From contig CM046327.1 of assembly GCA_025403435.1 (NCBI GenBank), positions 13,570,218 to 13,634,217 of the forward strand: a stretch of 64,000 bases of DNA, in the 5' to 3' direction. Source of the DNA: Artocarpus heterophyllus. Its lineage: Eukaryota; Streptophyta; Magnoliopsida; Rosales; Moraceae. Below the pieces are notes generated by a model. It was not told where the DNA came from. It saw nothing but the letters and a program-made list of their open reading frames with translations, and ran no database searches. The translations under genes and the position numbers were made by a program. Positions 24,159 through 35,600 of this stretch are shown here, piece by piece (positions within the stretch are counted from its first letter, which is position 1; every line of letters begins with the position of its first letter).

Positions 24159-26498
24159 CATATTTAAATAATAGTTAGAACCATGCATTTCACACTTTTT
24201 TTTTTACAAACAAATGTGAGTATTGAAATATTTAATTTTAAGCAATAAAACAAGAAAAGTTGAAATAAAAAAATAAGGCCAAAACTTGGAGGTCACACTT
24301 GATAAAATAATATTTTAGATAATGGGTGTGCCTATTGACATCTCATTCTAATTACGCACTATTTTCTCAAATCACCCCGTTCTACTTGTTACACCCGTCT
24401 TAGAATACTAAAAAGTTCCCTATATCTAAATATTATTGTTTTTCCTTTTTTTCACCCACCAACGAATGAAACTTACAATTTTTTCCTAAACGTTTTTCTT
24501 TTTACATGAAAAAAAAAAGGAAAAAAGCCTCAGTTTCATCATGTGTTATAAGATCATAAAATCTGATCATTTGTTATAAACTATATTTTATCATTGGTTC
24601 CATGCACCGAATTAATGATAAAGAAATTTTTTTTTTTTTGAAGTGTCATAGAGAAATTTTGTTCCCGTTGAAGATATGCCACTTTTTGTTTATGTGAAAA
24701 GGCTTTATAATTCTGTCAATCATTAACAAGAGATGACTATTTAGTCTACGAATGCTTCATTACACAAAAACTATTGATTTATTTGTATTGTTATCTTTGT
24801 AGTGGATTTCTTAAAATCATTTTTTTTTATTAAACCAAACTATAGATAACTTCACTGCAAACAATTATTGATTACACTAAAGAAAAAAATTGTGATAGGT
24901 TTTCTTTATCGCCTTTAAAAAAAAAAAAATTAAACCAAACCTTTTGAATCCTTCACTGCAAACTATAATCGTTAACATTACAAGCGATTCATATTTTTTT
25001 TTTTTTTGTGTGTAAATCAATGGGTTCATTATCAACAAAAGTTTTTACCATTTGTTTATATGGGACAACAAATATTGAACGAAAAAACAAGAATTTTGAA
25101 GAACCTTTCGGGAAAAAAAAATTGAAGAAGGAAGTAACCACATTTTTTTTTTTGGGAGACACTTTAACTTTGGAATCCATATATATTATTTTGGAAAAAG
25201 AATAATTTTTGAAAGGAAATAATATTTTTTTTTTTTGAGGTGGGGTATGTAATAATTTTTTAATTACTTTTATCGTTAGAACTAGTTTTATTAATAAGTA
25301 ATAGAGCAATAGGAAATTTTATTAATTAGAGATGTGTGAAAAGTGAAATTAGGTTTAATAGACGCACCCTTAGGGATAAATTAGATGGTAAAAAAATATT
25401 TTGATGACGGTAAATAAAAATAATAGTGAATTTGAAATTACATAAGCTATTTATAGAAAGAAACCAAGAAATCACAAACATGATAAAACAAAAAGTGAAA
25501 GACTAAAGATGCAAATAAAAAAAATAAATGAGGACAAAAAAAAGAAAAAAAAAGAAAAGAAAAAGAAAAAGAAAAGAAAGGAAGAGGAGAGAAAAAGAAA
25601 AGAAAGGAAAAGGAGAAAAAAAGGGAAAAGAAATGAAATGTCGTGCGTTAATAGCATATTTATTTATATATTGCGACTTCAAGGAAATTGAATGCCTTGT
25701 AGTTTGACCCCCCCCCACCCCCCTTTTTTTTTTTAATTTGGTAGCATAATAGTTGACCGTTTTCATTAGATTCCCTGGTGTCCTAAAAAATCAACCAGGC
25801 ACCCTGCACAGCCTTTGTTTACTAAGACTAAAATAACAGAACTATCCTTTTGTTGCGACTCTTCAGAAACAAGAGTTGAATTGAAATTATAATGGTTTTG
25901 ATCTCTTTTTTTTTTTAGATTTTATGTTTTTTTAATAAATTTTGTTGTTTTTTATTAGTTATTTATGTTTTTGGATTAAAAGGATAAAATTGCCAGCTCG
26001 GTTACCAAAGGGCTCAAGGGTACCTAAATGATTAATTTTCTTCTTGAATAACAGGATACTTCAATGGAATTTTTGAAACACAACACAGGACCCAATTGAA
26101 AAACTGTTAACCCCATATAAGTACCAAAATGACGTTTTCCCTATATAATACAGTGAAAGACTGAAAGATAATACCGACCTGCACCTTGTCTGCAGAAATT
26201 TCACATTTGTTTGTTTCTTTAATTTTGTTTTGTTTTGTTTCTTTTTTTCCTTTTTTTTGTTAAAAAAAAAACATTGAAAATTTTGGACTCTCTGCCTCAA
26301 ACGTTTAAGGTGGAAATATACCTTGGACTAACACTGCAAATATAAAGTTCACCTTTCTATGAGAATAATCATAACTCTTTTTTTACCTTTAAAAAAAAAA
26401 AAAAAAAAAGACCCTTCTTTCCCCTGTAAAGAATTATAACTAATAAATACACAACGCGTTAGTATACCAACAAATTTCAAACCACACTTTGCTTTCTT
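24159..26498. other. Intergenic, no gene seen
   Basis: AT-rich with many T and A runs. Open frames near 24989-25309 and 25472-25766 are translations of homopolymer-rich DNA and are rejected. Notable content is the purine tract at 25536-25633 and the C/T tract at 25708-25734. Confidence 0.5.
25536..25633 (+). repeat. 98-nt uninterrupted purine tract
   Basis: Every base in this stretch is A or G, mostly AAAAAG/AAGGAA words. About 75 bp further on a pyrimidine tract of C9-A-C6-T11 runs at 25708-25734. Confidence 0.9.
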
Positions 26499-26504
26499 TT
26501 TATT
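26499..26504 (-). terminator. Candidate polyadenylation signal of the malate dehydrogenase gene
   Basis: The minus strand reads AATAAA here within AATAATAATAATAAAAAG, about 170 bp downstream of the stop codon at 26672. That is a normal 3' UTR distance for a plant gene. Plant signals are loose, so the position is tentative. Confidence 0.35.
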
Positions 26505-26671
26505 ATTATTATTTTTGTCACTCTCATTTTGCATGAGCCCGTCTAGTATTTTTGATACAACAAACACCTCACCACTTAGTCCCCTGCGCTGTGGAACTTT
26601 TTAAGAAAGAGAAGAAACCGACCAATCAGACGGAATATCTCTAAAAAACGAAAACATTGCTCCGCACCAAC

Positions 26672-29600
26672 TCACTTCCTGATGAAGGAAACCCCCTTTT
26701 GAATGCTTGATGCTAACTCTTTCTTGGCCTTTTCCAATCCAACCCTGTTTCATGTAGTATAAAGCTTTAATAGAAAATGAAGGCGTAAATCGATAGAAAG
26801 AGCCTTAAAAAGAAATGGACACAGACCTTTCGTACTGATTCAGAGGACCGAGAGGGTATACTTCTTCCACACCACCGCGTTCAAGGCGTACTTTGGATGC
26901 AAAGAAAGGAAGTTCAGTCACCTGTGACAAATGGGCACATTTTTGTTATACCAATAATCCAAATAAAAAATCTTATGCGCATTATGTTTATGAGGAAAAT
27001 ATGGGTCAAAGATGAATGCCATGAAGCGCTAATACACACCTGAGAAGCCACAAAAGCACATTCGACTATCCCCGCATCTCCTCTCAAACCGCGAAGGCAT
27101 GCATCTGCAAACTTGACAGCGGCATAGGCCTGCGGTTATTCACTCCATCAGACACTTTAGATTAAATTACTGCAATAGAAGTCAGAAAAATATATAAACA
27201 GGTAGGAATTGAGAAACAAGTAACCATGGACAATGTTGCAGAACCAGCTCCAGCTTTTGCCTGCAAACAAGTAAATCTCCCATGGTCAAATATTCTTCCC
27301 AAGTATCAGCAATATGAAGGCAAAAGAATCACACCAAATTGCAAAGAGTATTATAACAACACAAAAAATGCAAGCGACCCAACTGCTCTGTACGTTGACA
27401 GGAATAAGATAACATAAGTCTGCCAGCAAAATGCAAAAACATGCCAATAAACAACAATCCCGATTACTTGGAGTTATTAGACTAGCATAATCTCGTTGGT
27501 AAATAAAATAAAAAAAAAAAGATGGGAGTTTACCGTATGCAGCAGACAAGCTAGTTATACTTCTATTTAGCTAACTAGGATACTCTCGTTTGGATCATAA
27601 GAAATGAAGTTGACTATAACAGTGTGGAGCAGACAAACTAGTCCAATGGCTCTGGCGCAGGCTTCAGGATTTTACCTATCATGAAGCACGCATTTACTAA
27701 TACCAAACAATACTTGTGTGTAAAAGCAACGCTTTTGGACCTATGGAAGAAACAATTCCATGGCTCCATACACATGTTTAGCACATTATTTTGCAAGTCT
27801 TACGATGAAGTTTAGCATATTAGCAAAAGGAATGATAACTAAAAGGTTAGGAGAAAAATACAGATATATGGTAAAAGGACAGTCTGATGAGACCTTCAAA
27901 TCAGCACCAAACACTTACTAAATTGGTTAAATCTTCTTACCTCAACAACCTCAGTTCCACCATTCTGAATGCGATCTGTGAGGTAGTCGATTTCTTTATT
28001 AGTAAAAGCGCATGAGGGTTTAACCTGCATAAAATGGGAAATTTATATTTTTAAGCTGTAGCCAAGAGGAGAATATTCTTCACAAAATCATGCAAACTAT
28101 TTAAGAGTCTCAAGTCATTTTCTTCTAAACCTGCGAGAGAAGAGGCAAAATAGTAACCCCAGCATGACCCCCAACAACTGGAACATCAACATCCCGAGGA
28201 TCAAGACCCAAAACTTCTGCCTGCATATACACAGAAAGGATAGAAAGAAAAAGATGTAAGCTAAACCTAGAAGAGCGTGTTGCAATCATAGTTCTACAGA
28301 GGTCCACTTCTGCACAAACCATTGACTCTAAAGTAAAATAAATGTGGGTCCAAAGCATAGAAGCACTGTGATTATACTTGTTTATCTTCATACTGAACAT
28401 AAATAAACTATAACCCTTGTTGGCTACAGCACAATACTCAATTGAAACAAACATAACAATGCCCCAAGCTCATAGCTTGAATATTATCCACAAATAATTA
28501 GTTCCAACTCAACAACAAATAATAAATCAAATACCGAGGTCACAAAATAAACGAATTTAATGAACAGATACATCAGTAACATTAATGGTAGCTTGGGCAT
28601 AAAACTCAACACGTTTTCAACAGAAGGGACCCCCAAGAAAATCAATTGATGCTTCTTAACAACAGTAACACATAGCAAGAGAAGGGAAAGTTCGTTACCA
28701 CAAAAGTATTAGCTCTGACAACATCAAGCTTGGTGACCCCCATAAGCCGTTTTGGATCAAATGTGCCAGCTTTCTTGAAAACCTCGGCCGCAATGGGAAC
28801 CGTGGAGTTAACAGGATTGCTGATCAAGTTGACAATAGCATTTGGGCAACACTTGGCAATAGCTTCACAAAGAGTCTTCACGATCCCCGCATTGATGTTG
28901 AAGAGATCATCCCTAGTCATTCCCGGTTTCCGGGGAACACCAGCAGGGATGATCACAAGGTCCATGCCCAGCAAGGCATCCTCGAGCTGAGCTTGTCCCA
29001 AGAATCCCCGTACCTAGCACCCAATTTCAATGATTTGCTCAGAGCTTCAAACTAATGGATGATAGATCAAGCCTTCCCTAAAATTCACAAAGTTTTCACC
29101 CCCAAAAATACTCTCCAATTTCCTTAACAGAACTAATCCATTAGTCTTTTCAGGGATAAAGTGGAAAATAAAATATTTTTGAAACGTTTTTGAAGCAAAT
29201 AGTATATATTTTTGTAACGATTGAACCAAATAACATATTTGCTAATAAACTATTCAATTACCCGGTGTAAATTAATTATTTACTGCCAATAAACATTCTA
29301 CTTGGTTCAATTATTTTGAAATAAGCTATTTACTTTTTTTAACCAAAAAAAAAAAAGATTTCAAAAATATGCTTATTTGCTACAATTACGAGTTCTTATT
29401 TTTGTTATCATTCTGTTAAATCTAAGAGCAAAAAAAGGCTAATTTTGGTTCCAAACTTTGTCTAGTCCAGAAAATGCTTTAAAAAAACCCAACAACATAA
29501 TTGATACAATTGGAATCTAGCTTAATTTGGAAACTTAAAAAAAATTAAATTAAATTAAATTAAAGCAATTGAATTTCAAAGAGTGAAGAACGGTGGTATT

Positions 29601-30034
29601 GATATTACCACAGCACCGGTGTCCATATGACTGATATCGGCGGTCACGCCAGGGGTATTAACGACGTCGTATAGGTGAAGCACCGACACGAGAGGGTTTA
29701 TCTTCATCAACAAGGCGAGCGGCTGGCCTATGCCACCGGCGGCTCCCAAAATCGCCACCTTGAATCCTGGCGCCGCGCCTTTCGCTCGGCAATCCTCTCT
29801 CCTCAAACCACAACGATTATCCACCTCCTCCATCTTTCCAAGTCCGATTTTCCATACGCGATCAATCAGTAAACGATGAACAAGAAAATGTGAACAAAAA
29901 TTGGAGAAATTGTAGCTCCAAGTTCAGGTGTTTTCTGAATCGTGAAAAGAAGAAATTACCTGGAGATTGGGAGGGAGAAGATGGGAGGAGATTCTGGAGA
30001 TGCGGCGATTGGCGTCGGAGACCACCGAATCCAT
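26672..30034 (-). CDS. PMDH: Peroxisomal (glyoxysomal) NAD-malate dehydrogenase, nine exons, 360 aa
   Basis: It interconverts malate and oxaloacetate with NAD/NADH in the peroxisome matrix, supporting beta-oxidation, the glyoxylate cycle and photorespiration. Exons, in minus-strand order: 30034-29960, 29833-29609, 29013-28699, 28220-28131, 28024-27941, 27260-27225, 27129-27040, 26921-26827 and 26744-26672. They total 1083 nt including TGA. All introns are GT-AG and all are phase 0 except the last, which splits an Arg codon. Residues: PTS2 signal R11-I-x5-H18-L; probable presequence cleavage near Cys40; NAD-binding GAAGGIG at 55-61 with Asp81 after the second strand; substrate arginines Arg128 and Arg134 in VPRKPGMTR; Asn166 in ISNPVN; Asp197/Arg200 in LDVVRAN; catalytic His224 in GGHAG. 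The C-terminus (FIRK) is not a PTS1. Length matches the family. PTS2 plus RAKG distinguishes it from mitochondrial and chloroplast forms. The frame is intact. Confidence 0.97.
29181..29204. repeat. Repeat fragment in malate dehydrogenase intron 2
   Basis: Intron 2 (29014-29608) contains GAAACGTTTTTGAAGCAAAT followed by AGTA. The counterpart at 41055-41077 lies inside the inverted-repeat element at 40999-41280 and differs by only two substitutions and one base of length. Flanking AATAA-rich sequence is loosely similar, suggesting a decayed copy of that element in the intron. Confidence 0.4.
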
Positions 30035-30142
30035 CGTTTTCCTCTGATTTCTTTCGTTTGTTTGTTTGCTTTTTTTTTTTTTCCCTTCTTTTTTCTTTTT
30101 TTGGTTAGTAATTTGGGTTAGGTAAAGGGTTTTGATTGAATG

Positions 30143-30150
30143 TATAAATA
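30143..30150 (-). promoter_or_regulatory. TATA box of the malate dehydrogenase gene
   Basis: The minus strand reads TATTTATA within CTATTTATACATT. It lies 109 bp upstream of the start codon at 30034, so transcription would begin near 30115 and give a roughly 80-nt A-rich 5' leader. The start-codon context, AACGATGG, has purine at -3 and G at +4. Confidence 0.55.
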
Positions 30151-30399
30151 GATTGGCGTGAAGGCGAGGAATTTGGGGTCAAGGCCTGGTCATATAATTG
30201 GAATGCGTGCAAGTATTAATACATTAAATAATAGTCTTATCCGAATGCAACCGCATGCTTCGCAATCCAAAAAATGTTTGTAGCGCTTGTGCATGTTTAA
30301 CTGGTTCAAGCTATGATTGAACTTTTGATGAAATAATAATTAAGGTTAATATAAATTATGACTGTAGTTTTAAATTAGTTAAAATATTCATAATCTAAT
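30151..30399. other. Upstream promoter region of the malate dehydrogenase gene
   Basis: No repeat is recognised immediately upstream of the TATA box. On the minus strand it carries a GGATAAG (I-box-like) word at about 30237-30243 and a TTGACC (W-box-like) word near 30177-30182. Both are short and could be chance. Confidence 0.25.
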
Positions 30400-30628
30400 T
30401 TAAATTTTGTCTTTTTTAGTTCATAAAGTATGAATCATTCTTAAATTTATTTTCCTTTATAAATCATAGTTTTTTAAACACCAGTTTCGTTTTAAACTTG
30501 ATGTTATGTTTTATTCTTATTTTAAACTATTACATTCCAAACGCTAATACAAAACTACAATTTAAAACTCACAGTTTAAATCATAAATCTTTAAACCACA
30601 CTATTTTGATGTATACCAAACGAGCCCT
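30400..30628. repeat. Family Z MITE-like fragment
   Basis: It matches the 3' half of the element at 3663-4020: GTTTTAAACTTGATG, ACATTCCAAACGC, CACAGTTTAAATCATAAA, and the terminal TATACCAAACGAG. The 5' inverted repeat is not evident. Confidence 0.45.
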
Positions 30629-30639
30629 CAGTGTATTGG

Positions 30640-30790
30640 CATACCGGTTTAAATTCATTGGTTTAAACTATTCATAGTATTAAGCTCTCAACAACCATAA
30701 TAGCAACAAGTAGCTACATTAAAAAGCATTCACATGCTATAGTATTTGAACTCATTTCTTTAGTTCAAAGTGGTTTATCAAACATCCTAA
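30640..30790. repeat. Dispersed repeat family Y copy
   Basis: It has AGTATTAAGCTCTCAAC and AAAAAGCATTCACATGCTATAG in the family Y order and ends GTGGTTTATCAAACATCC, comparable to the CCAAACA end of the 40516-40668 copy. Confidence 0.4.
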
Positions 30791-31636
30791 TTGTCTTCTC
30801 ATCTTTGCCTAATGAACGGTGTGCATCCACTGGTCTAATCCGGTTTGTAGGTGTTCGTAGACGGTTTAAGCAATTTCTTCCCAAGAACCGTCGATTAAAT
30901 AAAAATTATTTTCGTTTTTTGGATGATTTGAAGGGTTTGACATTGTTTTTTAAACTAAAATCTAATTAAACTAAATTTTTTTATAAACGATTTATGTAGT
31001 TTAGTTTGGGCTTAGTTTTCAATTTTTGTTTATAAAAAATTATCAATATTTGACAAAAATTATAAAAATGATAATCCATAAAAGTAAAGACAACAACAAT
31101 GGTGTCGTGACAAGGTGGCATGACAACAACATTATGGCAAGTTGAGTTCGATGGTAGTGATGCCACAAGGTGGGCACTATAAGATAAGGAGCCGGCGACA
31201 ACGCGACAAATGAGAATCGGATTATGAGAGAGAGAAAATTATAGGGTAGGTGAGGGTTTCACGAGGATAGGTGTTTATAGCTTTTTTTTTTTTTTTCCCT
31301 TTCAAAAAGGGAAAAGTGTTAATCTATTAAGGCCTGAGGCTAAGGGGAAATGTATTAATCATTCTAGCGTGTGAAATGTTCATTAATGAGTTGCTATTAA
31401 GCTAGGAAGCATTTATTTTATTAGTGTAAAATCTCTTTTATGACCAATAAAATTTGACATATATAAAAAAAATTAAAAAATTTATATATATGTACATTTA
31501 TATAAAAAAGAAAATTCTATTCACATCCCTAATATTGCTAAAGGCATCACAAAATAAAAGCATTAGGTTTAAAATTTAAAATTATTTGTTGTTAATATTA
31601 GAATCTATTATATTCCTCAAATACCCCTCATGGTAC
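30791..31636. other. Intergenic, no gene seen
   Basis: AT-rich DNA with a GC-richer patch at 31085-31260. The 61-codon minus frame at 30981-31166 has no recognisable features. Confidence 0.4.
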
Positions 31637-33420
31637 TGTTAGATTAGGTGTCATAAGGATTAAATGATATAATTATTTTTAAGACATTTAATCAATAAAG
31701 AATTTATTATTTAGTTTCATATATCATTTTTTGTCCTTTTTGCATTCAATTATATTGAATATATGATAAACAAATAAAAGTCTAAGACTATCATTCTAAA
31801 TCTTTAAAATCATGCATATGATGGACATATTATACGAAAGTCATGAATCTTAAGGTGATAGTCTAAGTATAAAAGGTTTCAGAAATAAAGGTAGAAGCTT
31901 TATTTATGTTAAGATTGTTATGTTGTCTACATCTCTAATAAGAGATAATTTATCTTAGTCATCAGAGTGGGACTCCATAAGCGGAGACATTGGTATATTG
32001 TCATTGGTGACGATATATTGAATCAGGACTAAAGTTAAATTAATTTAGTTAATAATTCCGTTTGAATAATCAATTCCCTTTAGGCAATCTACGTTACATC
32101 TTAGCCCTAAAATGAATCAATAAGTCCATATTCTTAATTTGTGTCTTTTGATATACCAATGGATGACATCCTAAATTAAATAAAGGTACGCATGTTGATG
32201 CGTTAGAGACAGAAGTCTTGATTGATGTAGACTTGTTATTTATAGATATGAAATTCATAGCTTTTTTGTAGAGTTAATGATATCCTCTTATAGGCATTAT
32301 CCTATAATTGAAAAACTAGAGCGCTTAACCATTTGGATATATTTTTGTAATGGAATGGTATACTATTTGTATTGGTTATGAATGATAAGTATTCTAATGG
32401 TGAGATAATGGAACATAAGATAAATATAACTGGAAAGGTAAAACGAAATCTATCCTTGTGTAGATTATAGATATCCTATAAGGATGTTACATGTGATAAT
32501 ATGTCATGTGTAAAAGACTTATTGGAGTTTTGTAATTTATATATAATTTAAGAATACAACTCTAAGCTTTTAGTGAAATAGTTTTAGAGTTGATTATTAC
32601 AAAATATACATGTTGGGGATATGTTATTTTACAATTATAGAAGCTTGATCTATATATGTTCATCAGGTCCCCTTTGCTAGCTCATAATATTTTCCTGTGA
32701 CAATATAGTGTGTTTTCAGTTAAATTGGTAACTTATATTAATTCTTAGATTGACCAAAATTCGGTTGATTGGTTTAAATAAATCTATTTGTTAATTGGTT
32801 GAATTAATTCTATGAATTAATTCAAGATAAACATGTTGAATAATATACTTTATTTGATAAGGATTATCTGTGTATGACTATTTTAATCAGATAATTTCTG
32901 TATTAGGTTATTTGAACTAAAATTAAGGCTCTCTAAAAGATACCCATGTCAAATAAAGTGGAAGTTATCCAATTGGTTTAAATCAGGTGGATCAGTTAAC
33001 TTACCAAAAGCTAGAAACACATGACAGGTGTCTGCCACGACGATCCGATCAACCGCCCCTAGTGTAGGGTGATTGACCTCCTTTGCTAGGTCAAAAAATG
33101 TGTTTTACACATTTTTGCTACGGGTTTTGACTCTAGGTCAAATTCAGATGCCAATTCTTATAAGAATAGGTGCCCTACCAACCACTACATATAGGAAATG
33201 TGTTCCTATAGTCATTTAGATTATTAGAGAAATTTACAGAGAATTTTCTTCAGAGAGAAACTCTAAAACTTCCACAGGACTTATATTTAACATCAAGAAA
33301 TATAGTTCTTAGTTTTCTCTTGTGATTAGAAGGAGACATTGTTAAGAGGAAGGCTGAATAATGTATGCTTAGTCGTATTCCGATCTTTGAAAATAAAATA
33401 ACAGAAAAGGGCGAAGATGT
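31637..33420 (+). mobile_element. Diverged family E LTR, opposite orientation to 17822-19764
   Basis: It begins TGTTAGATTAGG, like the TGTTAGACATGC start of the family E solo LTR on the other strand. Matching blocks occur along about 1.7 kb, for example GTCTTTTGATATACCAA/TGTCTTTTGATGTACCAA, GGTGACGATATATTGA/GGTGACGATGCATTAGA, and CATCAGGTCCCCTTTGCTAG/CATCAGGTCTCTTTTGCTAG. The 3' end is poorly defined near 33420, where a different relic begins, and I found no target-site duplication. It appears truncated or decayed. Confidence 0.7.
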
Positions 33421-33489
33421 CTACACGCTGCACCAACTTGACTCCATTTTGTTGAATGTTTATGGGAAAAGAACTCTAATTCATAGTTA

Positions 33490-34550
33490 AGCTCGCAGAG
33501 GATATATGGTGAAGGTGGTGCCAATAAGAATTAAGGATCCGTTGGTGGTATTTGTGTTATTACCATTGATGACGTCAAACCAATGGTCGCATAAGCCTTT
33601 TTATCCTCCAATGGGTCATGTTGTTTTGCTTCATGGAAAAATTCCTCAAATAATAACCCTTCCAATTGCTCTTCACCCTCCATGTGATTTTTCAAAACTA
33701 TGCTTGTGATTGGGTCTTCATAGAACTCAAAGCTTTGAATGGGCATCTCGTGACTTAGAAGAAGTAAATCATTCTCAATCATACGAGTGTCTAAGTGTTG
33801 AGCTAAAACAATATCAAAGGATTTTATATTTTCATCTCGAGTCTCGATTACCTTTAGAGGCTCAAATTTCTATGAAGCTCCTATGTTAGGCAAATTACTT
33901 TCCTAACCTAAGTTGTTTGAGTCATCATCATCTTCATACCACATCATAATTTCTACCATTCGATTATTACCTTGTACCTCCAATCGACTTATAATGCTAG
34001 CCAATTGATCGGTATAACTTTTAAAATTTTGAAGGTCTCTTATTGAAATTGTAACGTGTTGGCAGCCAAAACCTTAATAAGATCTTCAAGAGACTTACCT
34101 GTGGGTGTATGTTCTAGTGTCAATCCATTAATCGTATTCGACTATATCTTCCATCATGAAGTAGGCTTCATCTATGGATTGTTGGTAGAAAGAGATGGTG
34201 TTGTTGCATGTTTCAACTCATCTTGTTGCCGCACATAAGCTGTTGAGGAAGAATTGTAGTTGTCACTCCTTTGAGAACCCATGAGATGGAAACTGGATGA
34301 GCAAATCCTTGTATCTCTACCAAGCATTATAGAATGGCTTCGAGTCTCGTTGGGCAAAACTTGTGAGGACCCGTCAATGTAATATCTTGAAGTATGTCAC
34401 ACAAAACAAACACAAAAACAAAATTTAAAAACACAAAAGAAAAATTAAATAAAACTAGCAAAACAAAAACGAAGACAAAAACAAAAGCAAAAACAGATAA
34501 CCAATTAATTAGATAAACAATTCTCGATCATCGGCACCAAAATTTGGTAG
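33490..34550 (-). pseudogene. Decayed retrotransposon gag/leader relic (Ty3/gypsy-like)
   Basis: Translated on the minus strand and allowing for stops, the region reads as a gag-like stretch. SLEDLIKVLAANTLQFQ is followed by a QLASIISRLEVQ segment, in the style of the EDLVKALAxNTxQFQ...QIGQLA pattern near the C-terminal side of plant gypsy gag proteins. Downstream is an acidic 83-codon frame (33531-33782: MIENDLLLLSHEMPIQSFEF and onward). Several in-frame stops break it. A primer-binding-like TTTTGGTGCCGATGATCG on the minus strand at about 34531-34548 resembles the TTTTTGGCGCCGTTGCCGG sites of Athila/Tat-type elements. Product and lineage are inference. Confidence 0.45.
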
Positions 34551-35600
34551 GCCTCAAAGGAAGCACCAAATTGAATCTTACATAAAATGTAGTTGTTGTC
34601 AAGGACAATGATGAATGAGGATCATTCTTGCAAAGGATTTGGTCTAATTAATTAGTTACTGCCTCTATTAAAACACAAGACACACTAAAATTAAAGACAA
34701 ATGAGGTTGTGAATATTAACTAAATGACTAAATTAACAAAGCAGCACAAGAAAATAAATAAATACAAAACAATAATGATAAAACTAGTCAAAGGATCATT
34801 CACCACTACTAAATAATAACCATAAAATTAACTATAGAATAATTCTCAATCTTCTATTGAAACTAACAACTATAAATAATGGCAAACTTACTATCCAAAT
34901 CTTTCTTTATTATGTAAATTTATTATGACAAGTGCTCTATTAAACCTTTTTCCATTAAACAACCTAGAACAAGCACTTTAAATTTAATCTAATAGTGGCA
35001 TTAAGTTGAGAAAGATAGGTTGATCAAGACAACAATCCTATAAGCTCAGATTATTTAATCTAGGTTATGTTCCACATGCAATCATATGAAAACTTGACCA
35101 TAATTAATGACCATAATTTACTACTTATGATTAGAATAACAACACAATTACGAATCAAGTATTCTAACCTATTAATAGATTAAATTCAAGTCCTATTTAG
35201 TTAGCCACTTAAACAAAACAAGAAAATAATCATGAGCAATAAAAATAGAATAACATAAACAATCTATGTTGAAGAATTGGAAATTAATTCTATTAATCAA
35301 TTATAAAGTCATGTCTAAGGTTTTGAATTCCCCTTCAACCAAAACAAAACTAAAATAACATAATTGAAAAATAAAATAAAGAAAGAGTAAGGAAAAGAAT
35401 GATTATGGCATTGGAAATCCTTTTACGTAGATGTTTTTTCGTAGCCTCTACTAGAACACTCCTCTTTTTCTTCTTCTACTTCTTTTTCATCCCCTAAGCC
35501 TAAGAAAAAAAAAAAGGGAAAACGATGAAAAACTAAAAACTTTTGTGTTTCTAAAGTGGTATTTATAGGTTTGGCAATTGAGGGCTATTTAATGTTGGCA
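34551..35600 (-). mobile_element. Possible decayed LTR flanking the minus-strand gag relic
   Basis: It lies on the LTR side of the primer-binding-like site, is AT-rich and non-coding, and resembles 20580-21990 in word content. Termini and target-site duplication could not be located. Confidence 0.25.

Noticed and set aside
25472..25766. Open frames rich in Phe/Ser or Lys/Glu
   Set aside because: Produced by the 98-nt purine tract read in different frames; no coding character.
28730..28990. Plus-strand 86-codon open frame
   Set aside because: It is the antisense shadow of malate dehydrogenase exon 3, whose minus-strand reading is unambiguous.
29675..30108. Plus-strand frames opposite malate dehydrogenase exons 1 and 2
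   Set aside because: Antisense of coding exons and leader; no independent gene features.
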